Assembly (NCBI GenBank): GCA_025936205.1
Contig: JAICTU010000007.1
Coordinates: forward strand, 1-46,148
Length of the DNA stretch: 46,148 bases
Direction: 5' to 3'
DNA from: Polyangiaceae bacterium
Lineage (GTDB): Bacteria > Myxococcota > Polyangia > Polyangiales > Polyangiaceae
The notes under the pieces were generated by a model. That model was given only the letters and a program-made list of their open reading frames with translations, did not search any database and had not been told where the DNA came from. Positions 1 through 8,755 of this stretch are shown in pieces. The position numbers and the translations under genes were made by a program. How positions within the stretch are numbered: position 1 is the stretch's first letter; each line of letters begins with the position of its first letter.

Positions 1-588
1 CGTGAACACGTAATCCTTATCCTGCACGTACTGCGTATGGCAGTTCACGCAGGCGCGATCGAAATCGGCGGCGGCCGGGGGCGTGAGCTGGTCACCCATC
101 CAGGCGCCGTAGGCCCAACCACCGTCGGCTGCATACTTGGTCGAGTCCTTCATCATCAGCGTGACGGCGGAGAACGCACCCGGACCGACCGTGGCTGCAT
201 CATCGGGGTTCTGCTCGGCCTTGAATGCCAGGTGCGCGAGCGCGCTCCCGTCGGGCCAGGGATTCGTCTGCCCGGAACGCGCTGCCTGCACGGCTTTGGC
301 GTTGCCGACGACCACATGCAACTCGCCCTGATCGGCGCGCGTCGCGGCGCCGACGACGCCCCAGTCCTGCACACCCATCGGGAAGGCGAGACCGTTCGGC
401 GTATTGCCGCCGGGGCCGCCCGGCTCCAGAGCGGCGGTATCCGTCTCGTCGGCGTCTTGGGCCTTGTCACCCTTGTCGTCGTCATCGGTGAGGCCGCACG
501 CCAGCGTGGCGGCGAAGCTCGTCGCGACGAGCAACAAAGACAGCGAAGAACGCCGGCTCGGCATGCGATCAAAGGAGGTTTTGGTCAT
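1..588 (-). CDS. Cytochrome P460 family c-type haem lipoprotein (3' end beyond window)
   Basis: Reading the minus strand from ATG 588 gives 196 codons open to the window edge, so the C-terminus is missing. The N-terminus is a lipoprotein signal with a hydrophobic stretch ending in TLAC (Cys31), followed by an acidic Asp-rich linker. A CVNCH haem c attachment motif (Cys180, Cys183, His184) sits near the end of what is visible. The mid-region (GVQDWGVVGAATR, then GAFSAVTLMMKDS and DGGWAYGAWM) fits the cytochrome P460 fold, in which the CxxCH lies close to the C-terminus. The family includes periplasmic hydroxylamine- or NO-oxidising cytochromes and many uncharacterised electron carriers; the substrate here cannot be told. 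AGGAGG at about 572-577 on the plus strand is inside the gene and is not a ribosome site. Confidence 0.82.
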   Translation of the reverse strand, partial: MTKTSFDRMPSRRSSLSLLLVATSFAATLACGLTDDDDKGDKAQDADETDTAALEPGGPGGNTPNGLAFPMGVQDWGVVGAATRADQGELHVVVGNAKAVQAARSGQTNPWPDGSALAHLAFKAEQNPDDAATVGPGAFSAVTLMMKDSTKYAADGGWAYGAWMGDQLTPPAAADFDRACVNCHTQYVQDKDYVFT

Positions 589-800
589 CGAGTGGCTCCA
601 GGTAAGCGCGCACGCGGCGCAGGTGTGCGCACGTATACTCTCTTTCCACGGGCCAGCGGAAGCGGGGAAATTTCCCTGCTGGAGCTTGCTCACGCTTCTG
701 CCATCGTGTTGCGCTTTCAGGTTGTCAGGGAACGTTTCTGCTCGATCTTTGGCGTGAGAGTATCCGAAACTGGGCCCGGTTGCTCGGCCCAGCTCGCCCG

Positions 801-1457
801 ATGTGGTCCTTCCTCCTTTCGCGCGCGGCGCACTTTCGCGCCGCGATCATTGCCTATTTCGTGTTCTTCAACGCGCTGGCGGCGCTCCCGACCCTGGGCA
901 CACCGTCCGCCGAGCGCCTGGAGCGGCCTTTCGAGCGAGCCGAGCTGCGGCGCTGGCGCCGCATGCTGGCGGCGCTGGGCATCGAGCTCTCGGAGGAGCG
1001 GCTCGCGCAGCTCTATCTCTCGCTGGCGCAGGGCGCGCAGGCGGCGCACGAGCTCGTGCTCGAGCCGATCGCCGGCTTTGCCTCGTTCACGCAGACGGCG
1101 CAGGGCTGGCGGCTCTTCGGCACGCCCGACGAGTACCGCAGCGCGCTGCGCATCAGCGCGTTCGCTGCTGAGCGCGAAGAGGTGCTCTACGAGAGCCTCA
1201 ATCCAGAGCATCGCTGGAACGCCGAGCGGCTGGAGTACCGTCGCGTGCGCGCGGCATACAATCCGTCGCGCTCGGGGCCGCCGGCGACGTACGCGGGCCT
1301 GGGCCTGCGCCTGAGCGAGCAGGTCTTCGCGCAGCGCCCCGAGGTCTCGCGCGTGCGCATCGTGCTCGATCGCAGCGCCATCCCGCTCCCCGGGGAAGAG
1401 CCGGATCCGACGCACGAAGAGCAGCATGTGCTCGAGTTCTCGAGGCCGGCGCCATGA
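801..1457 (+). CDS. Membrane-anchored protein paired with HTTM protein
   Basis: This 219-residue protein has one clear hydrophobic segment near the N-terminus (about residues 12-32) and a soluble, Arg/Glu-rich remainder without a motif I can name. ATG 801 is chosen; an in-frame TTG at 780 would add seven residues. Its stop overlaps the HTTM gene start as ATGA at 1454-1457, so the two are translationally coupled and the product probably works with the HTTM protein. The function is unknown. I infer a membrane-tethered partner because the predicted topology is a single anchor with most of the chain on one side. Confidence 0.72.
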   Translation: MWSFLLSRAAHFRAAIIAYFVFFNALAALPTLGTPSAERLERPFERAELRRWRRMLAALGIELSEERLAQLYLSLAQGAQAAHELVLEPIAGFASFTQTAQGWRLFGTPDEYRSALRISAFAAEREEVLYESLNPEHRWNAERLEYRRVRAAYNPSRSGPPATYAGLGLRLSEQVFAQRPEVSRVRIVLDRSAIPLPGEEPDPTHEEQHVLEFSRPAP

Positions 1458-2443
1458 GCCGGCTCGGGCGCTGGGTGGCCTTCTGGGACGAGCGCGAGCC
1501 GCCGACGGTGCTGGCCTCGATCCGCATCGCGATCGCGCTGGTGATGCTCGTCGATCTGGCCACGATCGGCTGGCACGGCGTCGCGACCCTGCTCTGGGCG
1601 CCGCTCCAAGCCGGCGGCATGCTCGGCTGGGATGCCGCGGATGCTCCGCTGTTCTATCGCGTCTTCCCGGCGACAGCGCTGTCGGCGCGGCTGCTGTGGC
1701 TGGGTCTGGTGCTGAGCCTGGTGTGCGTCGGCGCCGGCTTCTGTACGCGCAGCGCGGCGCTGGCCTATGTGCTCTTGTCCGCTCAGGCGGCATTGATCAA
1801 CGGCCCCGCCGACCGCGCCATCGATCGCGCGATGCGCATCATGATGTTGATTCTGGTGCTGTCGTCCGCGGGCAAGGCCTGGTCGATCGACGCCAGGCGC
1901 GAAACCGGCGCCTTTCGCGGCTCGCTCGAGCCTGCGCCCGCCTGGCCCCGCTATCTGATCCTGGGCCAGCTGGTGCTGATCTACTTTGGCGCGGGGCTCG
2001 CGAAGGGGGGGACGTATTGGTACCCGTGGGGAGGGTACCGCGCGCTCTACCTCACCCTGCAGGACCCGATCTTCGCCGCCGCTGACTTTCATTGGCTGGC
2101 GCAGCCCTTGCCGTTCCGGATGACCCAGGTGGCCACCGCGCTCACCCATCTGTGGGAGCTCTCGGCGCCGCTGGTGCTGCTGGCGGCCTACTATCGGCGT
2201 ACGCGCGAGCGGCCGGGCTGGTCGCGGCGCCTGTTCCTGCGGCTGCCGGTGCGCAATCTGTATGTGGCGCTGGGCGTGGCGTTTCACCTCACGCTCGCCG
2301 TCACCCTCCGGCTCGGCATTTTCCCGTTCGCGATGCTGGCCTGCTTCCCAGCCTTCTTTCACCCGGACCAGCTCGGGCGCGGGCTCGAGCGGCTGCGCGC
2401 GCTGCTGGGAAGCGCGTTTTCACGTCCGCGTCGCGCAGCGTGA
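1454..2443 (+). CDS. HTTM domain integral membrane protein
   Basis: 329 residues with several hydrophobic helices. The central block LIYFGAGLAKGGTYWYPWGG followed by RALYLTLQDP matches the signature of HTTM proteins (horizontally transferred transmembrane domain, related to vitamin K-dependent gamma-carboxylase). Bacterial members have unknown substrates. The start ATG overlaps the previous stop (ATGA), and the ABC exporter gene begins 19 bases after the stop, so 801-6136 is likely one operon. The short Arg-rich tail after residue 315 is probably cytoplasmic. The sequence alone does not show carboxylase activity. Confidence 0.8.
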   Translation: MSRLGRWVAFWDEREPPTVLASIRIAIALVMLVDLATIGWHGVATLLWAPLQAGGMLGWDAADAPLFYRVFPATALSARLLWLGLVLSLVCVGAGFCTRSAALAYVLLSAQAALINGPADRAIDRAMRIMMLILVLSSAGKAWSIDARRETGAFRGSLEPAPAWPRYLILGQLVLIYFGAGLAKGGTYWYPWGGYRALYLTLQDPIFAAADFHWLAQPLPFRMTQVATALTHLWELSAPLVLLAAYYRRTRERPGWSRRLFLRLPVRNLYVALGVAFHLTLAVTLRLGIFPFAMLACFPAFFHPDQLGRGLERLRALLGSAFSRPRRAA

Positions 2444-2462
2444 GATCTAAGCTGAGCCCGGC

Positions 2463-4229
2463 ATGGAACCACTGCGCCGCGTGCTCCGCTTCGTACGACC
2501 GTACCGTCGCCTGGCGCTGCTCTCGCTCTTGCTGCTGTCGTGCATGGTCTGCCTGGACCTGGCGCTGCCCCGCTTGATCCAGCGCATCATCGACCAGGGC
2601 ATCGCGGCGCACGACCGCTCGGTGGTGATCGGTACGTCCCTCGCCATGCTCGGAATCTCGGCGCTGAGCACGCTGCTCGCCATCGGCAACAACGCCTACT
2701 CGGTGCAGGTCGGGGAGGGGGTCGCCCGCGATCTGCGCGATGCCTTGTTCGTGAAGATCCAGAGCTTCTCCTTCGGCAACCTGGACCGCCAGAAGACGGG
2801 CCAGCTGATGGTGCGGCTCACCAGCGACGTGAACGCGATCAAGGGCCTGGTGCAGATCTCGCTGCGCATCGGCACGCGCGCGCCGCTGATGATGGTGGGC
2901 AGCGGCCTGCTCATGATCAGCACCAGCCGCGAGCTGGCCCTGACCATGCTGCCGCTGCTGCTGTCCACCAGTGTGCTGATCGTGCTGTTCGTGCTGCGCA
3001 TGGAGCCGCTGTATCGGCTGGTGCAGGCCAAGCTGGACGCGCTGAACAACGTGCTGCAGGAGAACATCGCGGGCGTGCGCGTGGTCAAGGCGCTGGTACG
3101 GGCCGGCTTCGAGCAGCAGCGCTTCGCCGTCGCCAATGACGAGATGACCCGGCGCTCGATCGTCGTGATGAAGTTCATGTCCTCGATGACGCCCGTGCTC
3201 ACCGTGTGCGTCAACCTGGGCCTGCTGATCGTGATCTGGTCGGGAGGGCAGCAGGCGATCGCCGGCCGGCTCTCGCTCGGGCAGCTGGTGGCGTTCAGCA
3301 ACTACATGCTCAGCACCATGACGCCGCTGGTGATGATGACCCTGCTCTCCACCATCTGGGCCGCAGGGCTCGCGTCGTCGAAGCGCATGACCGAGGTGCT
3401 GGAGACGGTCCCCGAGGTGCGCGACGCGCCCGGCGCGCAGCCGCTACCGCCGGGCGCGCAGGCGAGCGTCGCCTTCGAGGACGTGTCCTTCACCTATCAG
3501 GGCGAGGGCAACGAGCCCGTACTGAGCGGCATCGAGTTGCACGCCGAGCCGGGCCAGACGCTGGGCATCCTGGGCGCCACCGGCGCGGGCAAGTCGACGC
3601 TGGTGCAGCTGATCCCGCGCTTCTACGACCCGAGCAGCGGGCGCGTGTCGTTCGCAGGGCAGGATGTGCGCACGGTGACTCAGGATTCGCTGCTCGCTCA
3701 GGTGGGCATGGTGCCGCAGGAGGCGATCCTGTTCCGGGGTACGATCCGCGACAACATTCGCTACGGCAAGCCCGACGCCAGCGACGAAGAGGTGCGGCTC
3801 GCGGCGCGCGCGGCGCAGGCGGAGGAGTTCATCCTGCGCTTGCCCGCCGGTTACGGCTCGCCCGTCGAGCAGCGCGGCGCCAACCTCTCGGGCGGACAGA
3901 AGCAGCGCCTGGCGCTGGCCCGAGCGTTGCTGCTCCAGCCCCGGTTGCTGATCCTGGACGACAGCACCAGCGCCGTGGACGTGGAGACGGAGATCCAGAT
4001 CCAGGCCGCGCTGGGCGCGGGCAAGGCAGAGCGCACCACGGTCGTGGTCGCACAGCGCATCAGCACGGTGCTCCATGCCGACCAGATCCTGGTGCTCGAC
4101 AAGGGCCGCATCGTGGCGCGCGGCACCCATCGCGAGCTGCTCGCGTCGAGCGTCGTGTACCGCGAGATCTACGACTCGCAGCTCGGCCACGCGCCGCCGG
4201 GCCTGGTGCCGCGGGAGGTCCAGCCATGA
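2463..4229 (+). CDS. ABC exporter half-transporter with degenerate ATP site
   Basis: 588 residues: a six-helix type IV exporter domain (about 1-310), then a nucleotide-binding domain. Walker A is GATGAGKST and the signature is LSGGQ. Walker B ends LLILDDST, so the catalytic Glu is Asp, and the H-loop reads VVVAQRIST, with Gln in place of His. These changes are typical of the degenerate-site subunit of heterodimeric exporters such as BmrC/BmrD, LmrC/LmrD and TM287/TM288. The next gene overlaps by ATGA and supplies the partner. Substrates of such exporters are usually lipophilic drugs or lipids; none can be named here. The first ATG after the HTTM gene is used. Confidence 0.92.
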   Translation: MEPLRRVLRFVRPYRRLALLSLLLLSCMVCLDLALPRLIQRIIDQGIAAHDRSVVIGTSLAMLGISALSTLLAIGNNAYSVQVGEGVARDLRDALFVKIQSFSFGNLDRQKTGQLMVRLTSDVNAIKGLVQISLRIGTRAPLMMVGSGLLMISTSRELALTMLPLLLSTSVLIVLFVLRMEPLYRLVQAKLDALNNVLQENIAGVRVVKALVRAGFEQQRFAVANDEMTRRSIVVMKFMSSMTPVLTVCVNLGLLIVIWSGGQQAIAGRLSLGQLVAFSNYMLSTMTPLVMMTLLSTIWAAGLASSKRMTEVLETVPEVRDAPGAQPLPPGAQASVAFEDVSFTYQGEGNEPVLSGIELHAEPGQTLGILGATGAGKSTLVQLIPRFYDPSSGRVSFAGQDVRTVTQDSLLAQVGMVPQEAILFRGTIRDNIRYGKPDASDEEVRLAARAAQAEEFILRLPAGYGSPVEQRGANLSGGQKQRLALARALLLQPRLLILDDSTSAVDVETEIQIQAALGAGKAERTTVVVAQRISTVLHADQILVLDKGRIVARGTHRELLASSVVYREIYDSQLGHAPPGLVPREVQP

Positions 4230-6136
4230 ACGACCAGAGCTCCGGTCGCGGCGGAGAATCGCGGCATGAGCAACGCCACGAAGCGATGCGCGGCGCGCTC
4301 GCCCCGGGCCGCATCGGCGGCGGCAGGATCGAGAAGCCCAAGAACGCGAGCGCCACGCTGGCGCGGCTGCTCGGATACTTCCGGCGCTTTCGCCTGGTGC
4401 TGTTCGCGGTCGCGCTGTGCGTGGTGGCCTACACCGGGCTGGGGCTGGTCGGGCCCTACCTGATGGGGGTCGCCCTCGATCGCTTCATCGCCGCGCGTGA
4501 TCTGCCCGGCCTCACGCGCATTGCCTGGCTGATGCTCGGCGCGTACTTGCTCAATGGCGGCTTCCAGGTCATCGCCAGCTGGTCGATGGCGGGCGTCTCC
4601 CAGCGCGCGCTCCAGGATCTGCGGCGCGAGCTGTTCGAGCATCTGCAGGCGCTGCCGCTCGCCTTCTTCGATCGGCGCTCCGCGGGCGAGCTGATGAGCC
4701 GCCTGACCAACGACATCGACGCCATCAATCAAGCCGTCGCGCAGAACGTCACGGCGCTGCTCGCGAGCGTGCTCTCCATGGTCGGCATCCTGGTGGCCAT
4801 GTTCGTGCTCGATCCCTGGCTGGCGCTGGCCTCCGTGCTGGTGGTGCCGATCATGTTCTGGTTCACGCGCTTCGTCGCGGTCTACACGCGGCGCGGCTTC
4901 AAGGAGCTGCAGCAGTCGCTGGGCGAGCTGAACGGCGTGATGGAGGAGGCGATCAGCGGGCAGAAGGTGGTGCACGTCTTTCGCCACGGGGACTCGGTGC
5001 TGGAGAGCTTCCGCGAGCGGAATGAGGCCGCCTACCGCACGGGCGTCAAGGCCAACACCTATGCGCTGTTGCTGATGCCGCTGACCGCCGTGCTCGGCAA
5101 CTTGTTCGTGGTGGTGCTGGCAGGGTTGGGCGGGTTTCTGGCCCTCTCGGGGCTGGTCACGGTCGGCGTGATCGCGACCTTCATCAACTACGGTCAGAAC
5201 TTCATCAACCCGCTGCGCCAGATCGCGAACCTGTACAACACCATTCAGGCCGCGCTGGCCGGGGCCGAGCGAGTGTTCGAGCTCCTGGACACGCCGCGCG
5301 AGTTCGACGCGGCGCCGCGCCAGCTCGGGTCGATCGAAGGCCACGTGCAGTTCGAGCACGTGAGCTTCTCCTACGTGCCGGGCACACCGGTGATCCGCGA
5401 CCTGACCTTCGAGGCGCTGCCCGGGCAGATGGTGGCGCTGGTGGGGCCGACCGGCGCCGGCAAGACCACGATCATCAACCTGCTCACCCGTTTTTACGAG
5501 ATCGACGGCGGCACCATCCGCATCGATGGCAACGATCTGCGCGAGCTGGGCAAGCGAGACCTGCGCCGGCGGCTCGGGCTCGTGCTGCAGGACACGTATC
5601 TGTTTTCCAACACCGTGCTGGAGAACATCCGCTACGGCCGGCTCGATGCGAGCGACGAAGAGGTGCGTCAGGCGGCGCTGCTGGCCGACGCCGATCACTT
5701 CATCCGTCAGCTGCCGCACGGCTATCAGACGGTCCTCTCCGAGCGCGCCGGCAACCTGAGCCAGGGTCAACGCCAGCTGCTGTCCATCGCCCGCACCCTG
5801 CTCGCGGATCCGGCCATTCTGATCCTGGACGAAGCCACGAGCAGCGTCGACACTCGTACCGAGGCGCACATCCAGAAGTCGCTGGCGGGCCTGATGAAGG
5901 GGCGTACCAGCTTCATGATCGCCCATCGCCTGAGCACGATCCGCGAGGCGGATCTGGTGCTGGTGATCGATGGCGGGCGCATCGTCGAGCGCGGCACGCA
6001 CAAGGCTCTGCTGGCGCAGCAGGGACCATACCGGCAGCTCTATCTGAGCCAGTTCAAGGGGCAGCTGACGGACTCGCTGCGACCGCCCGAGGGTGCGCCG
6101 GCGCCGCACAGGGACGTCAAACAGAGCAGCATGTGA
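4226..6136 (+). CDS. ABC exporter half-transporter, catalytic partner
   Basis: 636 residues. ATG 4226 is chosen because it overlaps the preceding stop at 4227-4229; the same frame is open further upstream but only as an out-of-frame shadow of the partner. The first 45 residues are hydrophilic, then come six membrane helices and a nucleotide-binding domain. Walker A is GPTGAGKTT, Walker B is AILILDEAT with a proper Glu, and the H-loop is MIAHRLST. The signature is LSQGQ instead of LSGGQ. With the preceding gene this gives one intact ATP site (this Walker A/B plus the partner LSGGQ) and one doubly degenerate site, the standard layout of heterodimeric exporters. Confidence 0.93.
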   Translation: MNDQSSGRGGESRHEQRHEAMRGALAPGRIGGGRIEKPKNASATLARLLGYFRRFRLVLFAVALCVVAYTGLGLVGPYLMGVALDRFIAARDLPGLTRIAWLMLGAYLLNGGFQVIASWSMAGVSQRALQDLRRELFEHLQALPLAFFDRRSAGELMSRLTNDIDAINQAVAQNVTALLASVLSMVGILVAMFVLDPWLALASVLVVPIMFWFTRFVAVYTRRGFKELQQSLGELNGVMEEAISGQKVVHVFRHGDSVLESFRERNEAAYRTGVKANTYALLLMPLTAVLGNLFVVVLAGLGGFLALSGLVTVGVIATFINYGQNFINPLRQIANLYNTIQAALAGAERVFELLDTPREFDAAPRQLGSIEGHVQFEHVSFSYVPGTPVIRDLTFEALPGQMVALVGPTGAGKTTIINLLTRFYEIDGGTIRIDGNDLRELGKRDLRRRLGLVLQDTYLFSNTVLENIRYGRLDASDEEVRQAALLADADHFIRQLPHGYQTVLSERAGNLSQGQRQLLSIARTLLADPAILILDEATSSVDTRTEAHIQKSLAGLMKGRTSFMIAHRLSTIREADLVLVIDGGRIVERGTHKALLAQQGPYRQLYLSQFKGQLTDSLRPPEGAPAPHRDVKQSSM

Positions 6137-6182
6137 CATTTCGTGCCGCAGCCCCGGTCGTCGAGGTACGATCCTGACAGAT

Positions 6183-7184
6183 ATGGATCACGACACCCTG
6201 GCGAGGCAGCTGATCCGCGCGTTGCGCGGCAAGCGCTCGCAGGTGGCGTTGAGCCGCCGCCTCGGTTGTCACAGCAACGTGCTCTACGCCTGGGAGAGCG
6301 GGCGCCGCTGGCCCACCGCCGCGACGTTCCTGCGCCTGGCGCAGCTGGTGCGCGTACCGCTCTCGGAGCGGCTGGGAGAGTTTCTGGGCGGCTTACCGCC
6401 GGCGCTCGGCGCGGCGGACTGGGCGGAGCCGCGCGCGGCGGCGGCGCTGCTGGAACACCTGCGCGGCGGCACCACGATCGTGGAGCTGGCCCGCCGGGTC
6501 GGCACCAATCGCGTCAGTGTTTCTCGCTGGCTCAAGGGCAGCGCCGAACCACGCCTGCCGGACTTCTTGCGCATGATCGAAGGCGCCTCGCTGCGCCTGC
6601 TCGATTTCATCGCCGTGTTCACCTCACCCGCGGAGTTACCCGAGGCCAGCGCGTCCTGGCAGGTGCTCGAGGCACAGCGCCGCGTCGCCTACGAGCTACC
6701 CTGGAGCCACGCCGTCATGCGCGTGCTGGAGCTCGAGGACTACCGGGCGCTGCCCGCTCATGAGCCCGGCTGGATCGCGGCGCGCCTGGGCATCCCGCGC
6801 GAAGAAGAGCAGCGCTGCCTGGATGCCCTGGCCGCCTCGCGCTTGATCCGGCGCCGCCGCCAGCACTGGATCGTGACCCAGGTGCTGGCGGTCGACACAC
6901 GCCGCAACCCGGAGGCGGGCCGCAGCCTCAAACGCCACTGGGCGGCCGTGGGCCAGCAACGCTTACCGGAGCTCGAACCCAGCGGCGAAGACCTGTTCTC
7001 CTACAACCTATTCACGATCGCCGAACGCGACTGGCCGAGCTTTCGCGAACTTCACATCGCCTATTACCAAGAACTACGACGCCTGGTCGCCAGCTCCAAC
7101 CCCGCCGAGCGCGTCGTACTCGTCAATCTGCAGCTGCTACGCCTGGACCGGCCCAGTGCACTTCGGAACGGCGACGGGAAATGA
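6183..7184 (+). CDS. DUF4423-type helix-turn-helix transcriptional regulator
   Basis: 333 residues starting at ATG 6183. Residues 1-60 form an XRE-like helix-turn-helix (QVALSRRLGCHSNVLYAWES). Residues about 90-135 hold a second, similar one (IVELARRVGTNRVSVSRWLK). The C-terminal half (from about residue 170) matches DUF4423, with an acidic block ending ELEPSGEDLFSYNLFTI and then a helix rich in Arg/Leu. Such proteins are abundant in Myxococcota and are presumed DNA-binding regulators; no target is known. It lies 46 bases after the exporter operon on the same strand and may respond to or control it, but no operator is obvious. Confidence 0.8.
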   Translation: MDHDTLARQLIRALRGKRSQVALSRRLGCHSNVLYAWESGRRWPTAATFLRLAQLVRVPLSERLGEFLGGLPPALGAADWAEPRAAAALLEHLRGGTTIVELARRVGTNRVSVSRWLKGSAEPRLPDFLRMIEGASLRLLDFIAVFTSPAELPEASASWQVLEAQRRVAYELPWSHAVMRVLELEDYRALPAHEPGWIAARLGIPREEEQRCLDALAASRLIRRRRQHWIVTQVLAVDTRRNPEAGRSLKRHWAAVGQQRLPELEPSGEDLFSYNLFTIAERDWPSFRELHIAYYQELRRLVASSNPAERVVLVNLQLLRLDRPSALRNGDGK

Positions 7185-7551
7185 TGCACGAGTGGCCGCC
7201 ACGCGGACCTGCGCTTGCGCCAGTTTCGTGCGGCGAGCGGCGGCGTTGGGCGAGGGGGCGGCGGGTGAGGAGAGGTTGAACGCGCAGTTCAAGCTCAGTC
7301 TGCAATACGATCTCGCTCGACGCGATTTGTGAAGTACGCGTCGCCTCGAGCGGTCGTCAGCGGGCTCTCCTGGCGCGCTCAGCGTCGTGAGTCACCGAGC
7401 CCTCGAGTCATGACAATTGAGTAAAGTTGGTGGCCTTGCCTGGTTTGACCCGTTTGTTTCGCGCGATTCGTTTCAGGCGCATGGTCTTGCCATGCTTGAC
7501 AGCGCGGCGGCTGTGAGTAGGTTGCGCCGCGTTTACGGGAGAGGGTTGGAG
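7185..7551 (+). other. Intergenic region before small heat-shock gene
   Basis: 367 bases without a supported gene. The right-hand end holds a promoter-like pair (listed separately) and a purine-rich ribosome site, GGGAGAGGGTTGGAG, directly before ATG 7552. No CIRCE element and no convincing hairpin terminator after the DUF4423 gene are seen. Confidence 0.5.
7496..7523 (+). promoter_or_regulatory. Sigma-70-like promoter for small heat-shock gene
   Basis: TTGACA at 7496-7501 is a perfect -35 hexamer. TAGGTT at 7518-7523 follows after 16 bases as a plausible -10. The pair lies about 30 bases before ATG 7552. It was called by inspection only. Confidence 0.45.
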
Positions 7552-7899
7552 ATGTTTGTCAGGCGTGTGTGGTCATCGGGATCGACGGAAAAGGTCCGCG
7601 ATACAGGGGCGGCGGGTCTGTTTCCGGCGCTCGACATCACGCAGGACGACGAGAATGTGTACGTGAGAGCCGAGATGCCCGGGATCCGCCCGGATGAGCT
7701 GTCGGTCTCGACGTTGCGTCGCAGTCTCTCGCTCACCGGCAAGCACCCGGTCCGGCTCGACGCGGAACGATCAGAAGTCCCGCGGCGTTCGTTCAGTTGC
7801 ACCGTGGACCTTCCGGCAGAGGTGGACGCCGAATACGTCGATGCCGGCTATTGTGACGGCGTGCTCACGCTGACGCTCTCCAAGCGCGGCGTTTCCTGA
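7552..7899 (+). CDS. Hsp20 / alpha-crystallin small heat-shock protein
   Basis: 115 residues from ATG 7552, which has a good purine-rich ribosome site. The frame is open upstream to TTG 7417, but that stretch contains the promoter. The alpha-crystallin domain covers most of the protein: ALDITQDDENVYVRAEMPGI at the N-side, then the beta-strand block, and GVLTLTLSKR near the end. It is short for the family, with little N-terminal arm and no IxI/V tail motif (it ends RGVS), so oligomerisation may be limited. Expected role: ATP-independent holdase in the cytoplasm. It converges with the GYF_2 gene, three bases apart. Confidence 0.85.
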   Translation: MFVRRVWSSGSTEKVRDTGAAGLFPALDITQDDENVYVRAEMPGIRPDELSVSTLRRSLSLTGKHPVRLDAERSEVPRRSFSCTVDLPAEVDAEYVDAGYCDGVLTLTLSKRGVS

Positions 7900-7902
7900 G
7901 CG

Positions 7903-8439
7903 TCAGCGCGTGGAGGCGGGTGCGGCGGGTGCTCCAGGCGCGTCGTCGTTCTGGCTGCTCGTCGCCAGCCCGCTCGCGAGTTGTAGCGCGCCGGCCGCCA
8001 CGCTGAGTGCCGCGAGCAGGCCGCTCAGGCGCTGCGCGGCGCGCGTGGAGAGCCGCCACGGCCCACCACGCAGCGCGCCCAGCGGATTCACGACTTCGGC
8101 CTGCGCCTCTTCGGTGGGAGTGCTGACCGCGAGCAGTGCGGCAAATGCGGTGCGCCGAATCGAGACCCAGCTCGAGAGCTGCTCGTCGCAAACGTAGGCG
8201 CGTGCGCTGATCTTGCCCCACTGAATCAGCTGCACGATGCGCTGCTCTCGCAGCGGGCCCTCGGTCTTTCCGCCTTCGCAGATGTACCAGCAGGTCGGGC
8301 TGCCCGGTGAGAAACCATCGCCCTCTGGAGCGCGCGATTGCTCGGTCACACGATGAAATCTAGCGCCAGCGAGTGCTTCGGCAACCTCGCGAAAAAATGA
8401 GCTGCCGCGCTGCTGATTCGCGTGGACGATTTGCGGCAA
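7903..8439 (-). CDS. GYF_2 (DUF4339) domain protein with C-terminal hydrophobic segment
   Basis: 178 residues if TTG 8439 is the start; there is no in-frame ATG, and GTG at about 8346 is the main alternative. Residues about 51-95 (CWYICEGGKTEGPL, then QWGKISARAYVCDEQLSSW) match the GYF_2 domain, a small module seen in bacterial membrane-associated proteins and presumed to bind proline-rich peptides. Near the C-terminus one hydrophobic stretch (GLLAALSVAAGALQLASGLA) could be a membrane anchor, followed by an Ala/Pro-rich tail. The function is unknown. It is convergent with the small heat-shock gene. Confidence 0.65.
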   Translation of the reverse strand: MPQIVHANQQRGSSFFREVAEALAGARFHRVTEQSRAPEGDGFSPGSPTCWYICEGGKTEGPLREQRIVQLIQWGKISARAYVCDEQLSSWVSIRRTAFAALLAVSTPTEEAQAEVVNPLGALRGGPWRLSTRAAQRLSGLLAALSVAAGALQLASGLATSSQNDDAPGAPAAPASTR

Positions 8440-8755
8440 CTGTTGCCGTGAGCCACGCGCCCCCGTTATCGCGTGCTGCGAGTGGTCGTTCAGGCCAGAC
8501 TTCGAAACCTGCGTAAACGTCTCACCGTTAACCCTGGTGGGAGGCGTTTTGGTCAGGCATTGTGGCTCCGCTCGCGAGAGAGCGGCGAACGTTGGACACT
8601 GTCGCCGTGACGGTCACGGGCTCCCCGTGCAACTCGACTGCGTGCGGGCGCGAGCAGCGTTCGCTGCGCCGTCGCTGGATCCAGCGTCGTTGGCGGCCTG
8701 TTGGCCTGGTGAGCCGGGCTTGCTTCCGCTCGCTGCTTTGCCGACACTGCGAACA
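8440..8755 (+). other. Divergent intergenic region with a hairpin
   Basis: 316 bases between the GYF_2 gene (minus) and the exonuclease-fold lipoprotein (plus). An imperfect inverted repeat has arms AAACGTCTCACC (8515-8526) and GGTGGGAGGCGTTT (8536-8549), followed by TTGG. It sits upstream of both genes, so it is more likely a regulatory dyad or a leftover terminator than a working terminator of either. No gene is supported here. Confidence 0.4.

Noticed and set aside
37..1314. Open frame of about 425 codons on the plus strand at the left edge
   Set aside because: It runs antisense to the P460 lipoprotein gene and then out of frame through the 801-1457 gene; Arg/Ser-rich composition without any motif.
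4169..6139. Open frame of about 650 codons on the minus strand
   Set aside because: It is exactly opposite the second ABC exporter gene and is rich in Gln/His/Arg, as antisense frames of GC-rich genes are.
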